Source: a virus | Reading direction: 5' to 3' (one strand) | IMG/VR virus record: IMGVR_UViG_3300042691_023949 | Location: 1 to 22,778 of that record | Length of the DNA stretch: 22,778 nt | Shown: positions 6,369 through 15,300 of the stretch, in pieces | How the letters are laid out: each line of letters starts with the position of its first letter | How positions within the stretch are numbered: the first letter of the stretch is position 1 | The notes under the pieces: model-generated | Database searches by the model: none | What the model was told of the DNA's origin: nothing | The model's input: only the letters and a program-made list of their open reading frames with translations | Program-made: the position numbers and the translations under genes

Positions 6369-7453
6369 TGAGTATTACTTCATCAAACATATCATCACAA
6401 GAATCAATTAATCAAGCAAAAGCTAAAGCTGAGTCACTTAAAACAGGTGCTCAAGCTAAAACTGATCAGTTAAAAAAACAAGCTGAAGAGAAGAAAGCTG
6501 CTCTAGAACAAAATAAAAAACAACTAGAAGATGCTAAAGATAAAGCTAATGAAGCTAAAGAAAAATTTAGTGAAGCTGGAAAAAATACTAAAGGTTTTTT
6601 AAAAGGTATACAAGGAAAAGATATTAAGAATATAATTCAACCTTTATTACTTCCTATATTATTACAATTTATTAGAACACTTTCTATAGCTAATTTAATT
6701 ATTAAAAAAATAGAAAGACAAACTAGAGAACAATTAAAAAATAAAGGAAAATTAAATGTTGATGGAGGTATATTTACATTCATTCCTTCCAATCCAGGTA
6801 ACTATGAAGTTTATAAGAAAAATTTTGAAAGTAGAGTTAATAATGTTAGGCGTGCTATTGAAAAATTAAAAAGTCTTTTAAACACACTAAATAATGTTAT
6901 TAAAATACTTAATATTGCTTTATCAGTTATTAACATCTATATCAGAGTTAAACAAAAAATATTAAAAATTAAATTAGCTAAAATATCAGCTGAATTAGCT
7001 TTACCAACACCTTCTAAACCAACTGTAGGGATTGATTTAGTTGATATTGTTGATAAATTACAAAAATTAGAAGACAGTAAAAAGAAAGTAAGTGATATTC
7101 AACTATATATACTTTCCGCTCAACAATTCTTAAAAATATTTAATAACTCATTAAATAAACTAACAAATAAATTAAATCGTCTTAAATTTATTATTGATAC
7201 TAATAATAATGGCATGAACCAAAATAATGAGTTAAATAGTGCTATAGACAATGCTTCAAAAACATCACCTAATGAAGACTACATCAGTTCATCAGGTCGT
7301 TCTTATATATTAGAATTAGTAATTTTACCTAATAAATTTAGACAATATCAAGCATTAGATTCATTTAGTAAAATGAAAGTGACACAAACAGCACCTAGTA
7401 TTATTAAAACTGAGGATCAATTACTTGATGAAATTAAGTCAATACTTGGATAA
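6368..7453 (+). CDS. Coiled-coil structural protein, tail/baseplate
   Basis: A 361-aa protein. Residues about 14-80 are a long, Ala/Lys/Glu-rich heptad-like coiled coil (repeats of KAxAESLKTGAQAK, KKQAEEKKAALEQNKK and DAKDKANEAKEKF). A hydrophobic stretch, L-L-L-P-I-L-L-Q-F-I, sits near residue 95. The remainder is largely helical with several leucine/isoleucine-rich segments (LNTLNNVIKILNIALSVINI), so it could be an extended tail or baseplate component. It is not the size of a tape measure. It is very AT-rich, using AAA/AAT/TTA codons heavily, as are its neighbours. Its start overlaps the needle gene stop by 1 nt, which suggests translational coupling with the spike proteins. No family is recognised. 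Confidence 0.65.
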   Translation: MSITSSNISSQESINQAKAKAESLKTGAQAKTDQLKKQAEEKKAALEQNKKQLEDAKDKANEAKEKFSEAGKNTKGFLKGIQGKDIKNIIQPLLLPILLQFIRTLSIANLIIKKIERQTREQLKNKGKLNVDGGIFTFIPSNPGNYEVYKKNFESRVNNVRRAIEKLKSLLNTLNNVIKILNIALSVINIYIRVKQKILKIKLAKISAELALPTPSKPTVGIDLVDIVDKLQKLEDSKKKVSDIQLYILSAQQFLKIFNNSLNKLTNKLNRLKFIIDTNNNGMNQNNELNSAIDNASKTSPNEDYISSSGRSYILELVILPNKFRQYQALDSFSKMKVTQTAPSIIKTEDQLLDEIKSILG

Positions 7454-7458
7454 CGAAA

Positions 7459-7467
7459 ATATTTATA
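7459..7467 (+). promoter_or_regulatory. ATATTTATA motif, 3 nt before a start codon
   Basis: The sequence GAAAATATTTATAGACATG places the motif end only 3 nt before the ATG at 7471. That is too close for a typical -10 box with a leader (start site normally 5-8 nt downstream), so this copy argues for either a leaderless transcript or a different function. Confidence 0.4.
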
Positions 7468-7470
7468 GAC

Positions 7471-7923
7471 ATGAAAGCCGATACATTTGTAAAATTATTA
7501 CGCAAGGTTATACGCGAAGAAGTACAAGCTGTTGTAAGGGAAGAGCTTGGAATATTGCTTGAGGCACCAGACCCTAAGCCAGTGGTGGCAGAGGCCAAAC
7601 AAACCACTGTAAAAAATTCCATGGTTGAATCTATAAAACCTGCCAAACCTACACAGCCCACTAAACCAACCGCGTTTACTAGTAATAATGTTTTAAACGA
7701 GATTTTAAACCAAACTGCACAAGCCGGTGAGTGGCGCTCAATTGCTGACATGAACTCAAATCATGTTACTGGTTTTGGAGGTACTGAACCAACTGTAGTT
7801 AATAGTGTTGATGCTATGTTAGCCAACACTAGACCAGCAGGAGATATCAATGCTGTTAGAATTGATACAGTCCCTGATTTCTCAGGATTAATGCAAACAA
7901 TGAAATCTAAAGGACAAATTTAA
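7471..7923 (+). CDS. Conserved-looking hypothetical virion-associated protein
   Basis: A 150-aa protein. An N-terminal amphipathic charged helix (F-V-K-L-L-R-K-V-I-R-E-E-V-Q-A-V-V-R-E-E-L) is followed by a Pro/Lys/Thr-rich linker (about 47-70, K-P-T-Q-P-T-K-P-T) and a helical/loop C-terminal half ending V-P-D-F-S-G-L-M-Q-T-M-K-S-K-G-Q-I. I recognise the N-terminal helix followed by a disordered linker as a common arrangement next to gp25 in this phage type, but no function is known to me. Its first 250 nt are richer in G+C than the preceding genes. The stop overlaps the gp25 ATG by 1 nt (TAATG). Confidence 0.6.
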   Translation: MKADTFVKLLRKVIREEVQAVVREELGILLEAPDPKPVVAEAKQTTVKNSMVESIKPAKPTQPTKPTAFTSNNVLNEILNQTAQAGEWRSIADMNSNHVTGFGGTEPTVVNSVDAMLANTRPAGDINAVRIDTVPDFSGLMQTMKSKGQI

Positions 7924-8345
7924 TGTTAAATAGACCAACATATAGAATTAATCCTATTGATACTGGCCAAAAACGAGGTATTGGAATTAGTGTTCTTTTT
8001 AATAATGATAACAATATATTTAACACTACTACAACTACTAAAGAACAAGTTAAAGCTAATTTAATTAACTATATATTAACAGATAAAGGAGAACGTTTTT
8101 TTGACCCAACATTTGGCGGGAATTTAAGAGCATCTTTATTTGAACCAGATTCAAATTTTGATAGCATATCAGCCCGTTTAGAAGCTGAAATAATAGCTTA
8201 TATACCTAACATTGTTGTTAAGAATATATTTGTTAAAAAAAGTTCTGATGAAAATATAGTTAATATAGTCTTAGAATACTCAGTAAGTAATCAAGATGAT
8301 AACTTAGTAATTAATGTATCAACAAACGATTTAAGTAAACAATAA
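7923..8345 (+). CDS. 25: Baseplate wedge protein, gp25/GPW family
   Basis: A 140-aa protein, the usual length of gp25-like wedge subunits (T4 gp25 is 132 aa). The family core E-R-F-F-D-P-T-F-G-G-N-L-R (57-69) corresponds to the conserved 'ER..rP.fG..l' motif, after N-L-I-N-Y-I-L-T-D-K-G. The downstream L-E-A-E-I-I-A-Y-I-P-N-I-V-V-K-N-I fits the alpha-beta end of the fold. gp25 joins gp6 and gp53 in the wedge and resembles the T6SS TssE protein. It is followed by gp6 through another TAATG overlap, which matches the T6SS-like gp25-gp6 gene order. Confidence 0.9.
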   Translation: MLNRPTYRINPIDTGQKRGIGISVLFNNDNNIFNTTTTTKEQVKANLINYILTDKGERFFDPTFGGNLRASLFEPDSNFDSISARLEAEIIAYIPNIVVKNIFVKKSSDENIVNIVLEYSVSNQDDNLVINVSTNDLSKQ

Positions 8346-10228
8346 TGGCGACTCAACCAGATATAAAATATTTTGATAAAGATTTTGGATCATTAAAACA
8401 AAATCTTATTAATTATGCTAAAACATACTTCCAAAACAGTTATATGGACTTTAGTCCTTCTGCTCCTGGAAACATGTTTATTGAAATGGCATCATATGTA
8501 GGTGATGTTTTATCATTCTACACCGATACTCAGTTACAAGAGGCATTATTATTATATGCTCAAGAGCGTAAAAATATAATTGCTTTAGCTTATGCTTTAG
8601 GTTATAGACCTAAAATAACAACAACTTCATCAGTTTTATTAGACATATATCAAGTTGTTCCATCAGATGTATCTAATACTTTTAGACCTGATTATAGGTA
8701 CGCTTTAAGAGTTGATAAAAACGCTTCTATTAAATCTATATCTAGACCTGATATTACTTTTATAACCCAAGATAATGTTGATTTTAAATTTTCATCTTCA
8801 TTTGATCCAACATTTGTGACTGTATATCAAAAATATACAACTGGACCTTATATTGGTGATCCATCATATTATTTACTTAGAAAACAAGTAGAAGCTATTT
8901 CAGGACAAATTAGAACAACAACCTTCACTTTTGGTAACCCTGAGCAATTTCCAACTGTCACTATAACTGATTCAAACATTATTCAAATACTAAGTGTAAC
9001 TGATAGTGATGACAATCAATGGTATGAAGTACCATACTTAGCCCAAGACGCTATATTTGATGAATCATTAAACATCCCATCTAATGAGCCTAATTACTAT
9101 CAAGAAGAAGACAGCGCACGTTTCTTATTACGTCTTAAAAAAGTTGATAGACGTTTTGTCACTCGCTTTGATGATGACAATAACTTAATATTAGAATTTG
9201 GTAGCGGAGTAACATCATCACCAGATGAGGTTATTATTCCAAATCCAGACAATGTTGGTATAGGATTAGTAGATGGGGTTAGTAAGATGTTTATGGCTTA
9301 TGATCCATCAAACTTCATGTACACTAATGAATATGGTGTTGCTCCTTCAAATACTACTTTAACTGTTACTTATTTAGCTGGTGGTGGTATTGAAACTAAT
9401 TTACCATCAGATGATATTGGATTAAATGATGTTGTTAATACATTTATTGATTCATATAATTTAAATTCTAATATTATTTCAACAGTTCAAGGATCAGTTA
9501 GATTTAATAATCCACAACCATCTTCAGGTGGTGGACCAGGTGAAACAACAGAACAAATTCGTTTACAAGCTTTAGCTAACTTTCCTACTCAAAATAGAAA
9601 TGTAACTAAAGCTGACTATTTAGTTAGAACACTTTCAATGCCCGCTAAATTTGGTTATATAAGTAAAGCTTATGTGACACAAGATTATTTAGTAGCTAAT
9701 GATACAGATAGACAAAATTTTATAAATAATAATCCATTAGCTCTTTCAATTTATGTTCTAACAACTGACATAAATAATAAATTAACTAGAACAACTAATG
9801 TTATTAAACAAAATTTAAAAACATACTTATCATATAATAAAATGATGAGTGATGCTGTTTTAATTAAAGACGCTTATTACGCCAATATTAAAGTAAATTT
9901 TGATATTTCTGTTCTACCAGCTTATAACTCACAAGAAGTATTAACTAAATGTATTACTGAACTTCAAAATTATTTTGATACATCTAAATGGCAAATTAAT
10001 CAACCAATTATATACTCAGACATTTATAATTTGATTGGTACTGTTAAAGGTGTTCAATCAGTATTAAAAGTAACTATTGATAACTTAGCTGGAGGGAATT
10101 ATTCTCCTTATGGTTATGATATTATTTCAGCCACAAAACAAGGTATTATATATCCATCAATTGATCCAATGATATTTGAAGTAAGATATCCTGACACTGA
10201 TATTTATGGTAAAGTAGTAACTTATTAA
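8345..10228 (+). CDS. 6: Baseplate wedge protein, gp6/gpJ-like
   Basis: A 627-aa protein, near T4 gp6 (660 aa). The N-terminal signature F-S-P-S-A-P-G-N-M-F-I-E-M-A-S-Y-V-G-D-V and the following helix A-L-A-Y-A-L-G-Y-R-P-K (residues about 37-90) are typical of gp6/baseplate J proteins ('D.s.g.p...lie..A.v.d.l..y.d..l.Ea.l..A......i..lA..lGy.pk'). A loop with S-S-G-G-G-P-G-E-T-T-E-Q (about residues 392-404) precedes the 'Rnv.T.~DY' region (N-R-N-V-T-K-A-D-Y-L). gp6 is the core wedge component controlling sheath initiation. It is directly downstream of gp25 (1-nt overlap). Confidence 0.85.
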   Translation: MATQPDIKYFDKDFGSLKQNLINYAKTYFQNSYMDFSPSAPGNMFIEMASYVGDVLSFYTDTQLQEALLLYAQERKNIIALAYALGYRPKITTTSSVLLDIYQVVPSDVSNTFRPDYRYALRVDKNASIKSISRPDITFITQDNVDFKFSSSFDPTFVTVYQKYTTGPYIGDPSYYLLRKQVEAISGQIRTTTFTFGNPEQFPTVTITDSNIIQILSVTDSDDNQWYEVPYLAQDAIFDESLNIPSNEPNYYQEEDSARFLLRLKKVDRRFVTRFDDDNNLILEFGSGVTSSPDEVIIPNPDNVGIGLVDGVSKMFMAYDPSNFMYTNEYGVAPSNTTLTVTYLAGGGIETNLPSDDIGLNDVVNTFIDSYNLNSNIISTVQGSVRFNNPQPSSGGGPGETTEQIRLQALANFPTQNRNVTKADYLVRTLSMPAKFGYISKAYVTQDYLVANDTDRQNFINNNPLALSIYVLTTDINNKLTRTTNVIKQNLKTYLSYNKMMSDAVLIKDAYYANIKVNFDISVLPAYNSQEVLTKCITELQNYFDTSKWQINQPIIYSDIYNLIGTVKGVQSVLKVTIDNLAGGNYSPYGYDIISATKQGIIYPSIDPMIFEVRYPDTDIYGKVVTY

Positions 10229-10240
10229 AAATAAAAAAGT

Positions 10241-10840
10241 ATGAATTTAGACAAATTAAAAGGTCATATCCCTGACAAAGTGATTAGCCAAATTCCAGGA
10301 GTAATGGAAAAATTCCAAATCAATACTCCATTACGCTTAGCCCACTTTTTAGCTCAATGTGGTCATGAATCAGGTGGATTCCGTTTAACTAAAGAAAATT
10401 TAAACTATAGTGCTAAAGGTTTAGCGAATACATTTAAAAAATACTTCCCAACTGAAGCTGCCGCTGCATCATATGCTAGACAACCTGAAAAAATTGCCAA
10501 CAAAGTATATGGTAATAGAATGGGTAATGGTCCTGAAGCATCAGGTGACGGCGCTAAATTCTGTGGTCGTGGATATATCCAATTAACTGGTAAAGATAAC
10601 TACACAGCATTTGGTAAGTCCATTAATGAAGACTTAACAAAAGATCCATCATCAGTAGCCGACAAATATGCTTTATTATCAGCTGCTTGGTTCTTCTCTA
10701 AAAATGGTTTACATAAGATGGCTGACGAAGGTGCTACTGACGCAGTTGTAACTAAAATTACAAAACGTGTTAATGGTGGTACTATTGGATTAGCAGATCG
10801 TATTAAACACTTTAAAGAATACCATCACTTACTAGCTTAA
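10241..10840 (+). CDS. GH19 chitinase-like lytic enzyme (endolysin)
   Basis: A 199-aa protein covering a complete glycoside hydrolase family 19 domain. A-H-F-L-A-Q-C-G-H-E43-S-G-G-F-R holds the candidate catalytic acid in the HESGG context, and E52 in K-E-N-L-N-Y is the possible second acid. The family signature F-C-G-R-G-Y-I-Q-L-T-G-K-D-N-Y (107-121) and the late N-G-G-T-I-G-L-A-D-R segment are all present. GH19 enzymes in phages cleave peptidoglycan glycan strands and often act as endolysins. There is no signal peptide. Leader TAAAAATAAAAAAGT lacks SD and has no ATATTTATA motif, so it is probably read from upstream. It is placed unusually between baseplate genes, 12 nt after gp6. Confidence 0.9.
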   Translation: MNLDKLKGHIPDKVISQIPGVMEKFQINTPLRLAHFLAQCGHESGGFRLTKENLNYSAKGLANTFKKYFPTEAAAASYARQPEKIANKVYGNRMGNGPEASGDGAKFCGRGYIQLTGKDNYTAFGKSINEDLTKDPSSVADKYALLSAAWFFSKNGLHKMADEGATDAVVTKITKRVNGGTIGLADRIKHFKEYHHLLA

Positions 10841-10856
10841 TCTCTATAAACGTCCC

Positions 10857-10865
10857 ATATTTATA
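10857..10865 (+). promoter_or_regulatory. ATATTTATA motif, putative late-promoter-like element
   Basis: The motif is in the 45-nt gap after the lytic-enzyme gene, 20 nt from its last base to the ATG at 10886, in context CGTCCCATATTTATACTAGA. The distance fits a conventional promoter and short leader. Confidence 0.5.
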
Positions 10866-10885
10866 CTAGAATAATACTAATATAA

Positions 10886-12001
10886 ATGGGTGTTTATAAA
10901 ATATTTCCATCACAGGATACTACAATATATTCAGAATACGAAACTCTGAATGCAGGATTAGACTCAATTTTAGATTTATCTAAAAATGCCTCTAACATTT
11001 ATGCTTCATCATCAGTTAGTCGTGTATTAATTAAATTTGACAATGCGGATATTGCTGACGCTGTATCTAAATCAGGAGCTAACTTTACAGCTTCATTAAA
11101 ACTATACAACGCTAATGTTGATAGTATTCCTACTAATTTTAATATAGAAGTACACCCAATTTATGAAAGTTGGGATATGGGTACTGGTAGATTTGCTAAT
11201 ATCCCTATTACAACAGATGGTGCTAGTTGGAAATTTAGAAATTCAAATCAAACTTCTTTATGGACAACATCTGGTTTACCATCAGGAGTTACTTCATCTT
11301 ATTATAACCCAGCTTTAGGTGGTGCTAACTGGTATACATCTTCAGTTACTCAATCATTTAATTATTTTTCAACTAAAGATATTGATATTAATGTAACTAG
11401 ATTTGTTGGTTGGTGGACAGGAAGTGTTATTAATAATAACGGATTTGTTATTATGAATAGCACATCAGCATCAGTCACTGGTACTGGATCATTTGAATTT
11501 GATCCTAATTATATATTTACATTTAATTTCTTTTCTAGAGATACTAACACTATTTATCCTCCTTGTTTGGAGTTTAAATGGAATGATAGTACATTCGCCA
11601 CAGCATCAAGTGTGTTTATTACTGATGAACAAATAAACATTGCTATTAGTAATAACAAAAATATATTTTATGATAATGAGTATGTAAAGTTTAGAGTATA
11701 TGCTAGAGAAAAATACCCTCAACGCATATACACTACTTCTACTCTTTATAAGTATAATAAATGCCTACCAGCTACTTCATACTATTCTATTATAGATTTA
11801 AATACTAATCTTAAAATAGTTGATTTTGATGATATAGCTACTAGATTAAGTATTGATGCTACTAGTAGTTATTTTAGATTATATATGAATGGTTTAGAAC
11901 CTGATCGTTATTATAAAATACAAATTAAGTCTATCATTGATGGTGGTACTTATATTTTTGATGATGATTATTATTTTAAAGTTTTACAAACTGTTGAATA
12001 A
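10886..12001 (+). CDS. Tail/baseplate structural protein with DNRLRE-like N-terminal domain
   Basis: A 371-aa protein. The N-terminus F-P-S-Q-D-T-T-I-Y-S-E-Y-E-T-L-N-A-G, with L-D-L-S-K and S-R-V-L-I-K-F-D at about residues 32-53, is the 'aDt.i......N.G....l.v......~R.ll.Fd' pattern of DNRLRE-type beta domains, which are carried by many surface and tail proteins. The central part is beta-rich with W-Y-T-S-S and G-W-W-T-G. The last 150 residues form another beta-rich domain rich in Tyr/Asp (D-P-D-R-Y-Y-K-I-Q-I-K-like). No signal peptide. Its stop overlaps the next ATG by 1 nt, so it likely works with that small protein. Position after gp6 suggests a wedge- or fibre-associated component, but I cannot assign it to gp7 or gp8. 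Confidence 0.6.
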   Translation: MGVYKIFPSQDTTIYSEYETLNAGLDSILDLSKNASNIYASSSVSRVLIKFDNADIADAVSKSGANFTASLKLYNANVDSIPTNFNIEVHPIYESWDMGTGRFANIPITTDGASWKFRNSNQTSLWTTSGLPSGVTSSYYNPALGGANWYTSSVTQSFNYFSTKDIDINVTRFVGWWTGSVINNNGFVIMNSTSASVTGTGSFEFDPNYIFTFNFFSRDTNTIYPPCLEFKWNDSTFATASSVFITDEQINIAISNNKNIFYDNEYVKFRVYAREKYPQRIYTTSTLYKYNKCLPATSYYSIIDLNTNLKIVDFDDIATRLSIDATSSYFRLYMNGLEPDRYYKIQIKSIIDGGTYIFDDDYYFKVLQTVE

Positions 12002-12354
12002 TGGCTGAACAAGTTAATATACAAAAAACTATTTATTCTAGAGAGCAATTAGAAAATGTTATAAATACTAATTTTACAGAATTAGTTCCACCATCATCTT
12101 CTATTCTTCCTATTACTCCTGACATTAGTGTTAGTGATTTTTTCACTCAATACAACACTATATTTTTTGATATTCCTCCTTCAGGATCAGATGAATCTCA
12201 TTTAGGATTAGCCTCTAGAAGTTTAGAATATTTAGGTTTATCATTAGAAGATTTACAAAGTGAAATAGATTTTTTAAGACAAGAAAATGCTGAATTAAAA
12301 AATCAAATTATACAAATTTCTAACATAAATCCAGGAGATTTAGAAGATATTTAA
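12001..12354 (+). CDS. Small hypothetical structural protein with C-terminal coiled coil
   Basis: A 117-aa protein. The first 75 residues are Pro/Ser/Asp-rich with mixed loops (V-P-P-S-S-S-I-L-P-I-T-P-D). Residues about 76-108 form a heptad-like coiled coil, L-E-Y-L-G-L-S-L-E-D-L-Q-S-E-I-D-F-L-R-Q, then E-N-A-E-L-K-N-Q-I. The heptads suit trimer or dimer attachment of a fibre or wedge part. It overlaps the previous gene by 1 nt (TAATG) and ends 1 nt before the following 1670-aa gene, so all three are probably translated together as components of one substructure. I recognise no family. Confidence 0.6.
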   Translation: MAEQVNIQKTIYSREQLENVINTNFTELVPPSSSILPITPDISVSDFFTQYNTIFFDIPPSGSDESHLGLASRSLEYLGLSLEDLQSEIDFLRQENAELKNQIIQISNINPGDLEDI

Positions 12355-12355
12355 T

Positions 12356-15300
12356 ATGCCAACTAAAGTAACAAAAATACCATCACCAAATACTTTTCTA
12401 ACAGGATCAGCTTCAAATTTAGTTGTTTCTAGAGAAATGGTTAGGAATTTTAATCTAACCACTGATTATGTTGAAATGTTTGTTTTAAATCCTATTAATC
12501 AGGTTGTACTTTCTATACCTGATTTTAAAGGATATCAAATCCCAGCTTTAGGGCCTCAACCTCAATTAAGTCAACAAAATCAAGAAGTTAGTACACAAGA
12601 AATAATATTTGATCCTGCTAATGATTTAAAAAATGTAGGAGTAAATAATGGTGATTTTACTGTTCAATACAATATTTTAAGACCACAAATTATATCAGGA
12701 AATAATAAGCCATTCTTTATTAAAGAAATATCTCCAAGTAGAACAGAAATTAGATTATCTTCTAATACTGTTTCTCCAGGTGATTTACAAGGAGGTTTTT
12801 ATACATTTCTACTCAGTCTTACAGCTAATAATTATTTTAGAGAATTTTATATAAATTTAGGGAATAATGTTTTACTTCCTTGTATTAATGCTTCTCTTGA
12901 TTTAGGACCATCTACCCAAACTATTAATCCTAACACAGGAGTAGCTACATCTACTCTATCAGGTCCTCCAACAATATTAATTAAATTATTGAATCCACTT
13001 CCATCTAATTTTGGAGTTAATTCATTACTTAGTATTGTTGATCTCTTATCAAACCCACAAAGATTTAGTGTTTTAATAACTCCAGATCCAATTCTAGTAA
13101 CTTTTCCTACTTTACGTGGGGCTAATTTTGATTTAGATTTAGATAATTTAAGAGTAGGACCAACACCATATTATAACTTTAATCAAATTACTAGTTCACA
13201 AGCCGCTTTTGGACCATTACAACAATTGCTTGGTCAATTAAGCGCTTCTAACTTTACTATTAATATTGATTATAATAAAGCAGAATATGATGAATGGGTT
13301 CATTTTTCATCTGCTGCTCGTAGATTAGAAGGATTTCAATATAAAACAACTAATATTGAATTATTTGTATCCGCCTCAGCTTCATTAGCTACTAGCACAT
13401 CCCCATCTGCTCAACTAGATGCTCAAAATTATAGAAACAAAGCTAATGATATACTTCAAAGCTTTGATGGTTGGGAATCATATCTTTATTATGAAAGTGG
13501 AGCATATGCTTATCCAAAACAAAACTCTACTAAACCATATATTAATTATTCAGTAACATCATCTCAAGCCATAAATTGGTATAGTGGTAGTTATGCTACT
13601 GCTTCTTTATATGATGATAATAACCAGAACTATTTGTTATACGCTATGCCTGGTTATATAGCTGAAAATGATAATAATGAATTAGTATTTAAATTTGTTG
13701 CTTCATTAGGTCAAATGTTTGATGATGTTTGGATTCATATTAAAGCAATATCTGATTTATATAAAGCAAAAAATGCTTTAGATAAAGGTATATCTAAAGA
13801 CTTAGTATACTTTGCTCTTCAATCTATGGGTATTGATACCTATACAGATGAAGATGGTGAAAATGTATTCCGTTATTTATATGGTATAAGTCCTGATGGT
13901 AGTTATCTACCAATGACTGGTTCGTATGACACTTTAGTTAGTGCATCTCAGTACCAAATGTCAGGACAAGACTTACAAAAAGGTATATACAAACGTATGT
14001 ACCACAACTTACCTTTATTACTTAAATCTAAAGGTACAACTCGTTTTATTCAGTACTTGAATACTGTATTTGGTATTCCTGATACTGTGATGAGTTATCT
14101 TGAATATGGTGGTGTTGATAAAGTAACATCTTCATTTGAATATGAATATGATAGATTTGCTTATGCTTTAAATATTAGTGGTTCAAACACTATAAATGTA
14201 CCTTGGACTTATACTTCACAAAGTGCAGTTAGAACAGGTAACACTGATATAGCTCCTAACGGTATTGAATTTAGATTTAAAGCTTATCCAACATCAAGTT
14301 TCACAACTCAATCATTATTTTATAGTGGTTCTGATATTCAATTTAATTTATTATTTGCCAATACAGCATCTAATGACTCAATATACTCAGGTAGTACTGG
14401 TGAATTTGGATATTTCCAATTTAAATTAGGTGGTTTATCTGTTACCTCATCCACAGTACCTGTTTATTATACAGGTTCAAATAGTGATTCTGATAATGAC
14501 ACTGATTGGTATTCAGTATTAGTTCAAAGAACAAATCCTGACTTAAGAATAGGACAAACAAGTACTTCTCAAACATATCAATTCTTTGTTAAGAATAATG
14601 TGTGGGGAGAAATAGGACATAAAACAAGTGCTAGTTTAACTACTAACACAGCTGCTTCTAACTCATTATGGTATAGTCAAGGTACTATAACATTTGGAGG
14701 TGGATCTTATCCATTCAGTGGATCATTACAAGAACTAAGATTATGGTCTAATTATGTATCTGAATCTGCTTTTAATTCTCATGTTTTAAATCCTGAATCA
14801 ATTGAAGGTAATACTTATAGTTCTTCATTTTCAGATTTAACAGCTAGATGGCCATTAGGAAATAATTTATACACTAGTAATCATAGTGTAGTAACAACAA
14901 CAGCATCAGTTGCTCCAGACCAAACAATTCAAGGATGGACAGCTTCATTTACTAACTTCCCTAATAGAAATAATTACTATTCATTTACTGAGACATATTA
15001 TGCCGATGTAGCTAACTCAGGTTTAGCTAATCCAGTGACTGATAAAGTGAGAATTGTAAGTGGAAGTACTTATGGTAATTTATTATTACCAAATAAAAGT
15101 ATTGAGATACAACCAATAATTCCTTTAACTAAGGATATTCATATACTTGATGCTAGTTTATCTCCACAAGATGAAGTTGATAGAGCTATTATCGCCGCGT
15201 TTGGTTCTACTTATGATTTAGATAATATTATAGGTAATCCAGCTACAGGTTCATATCAAAACTTACAACCACTACAAGCTGAATTTTTTAAGAAGTTTGT

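Noticed and set aside
13873-13881. TTATTTATA inside the 1670-aa gene
   Set aside because: Lacks the leading A of the 9-mer and encodes conserved-looking protein sequence (RYLYG); no gene start follows.
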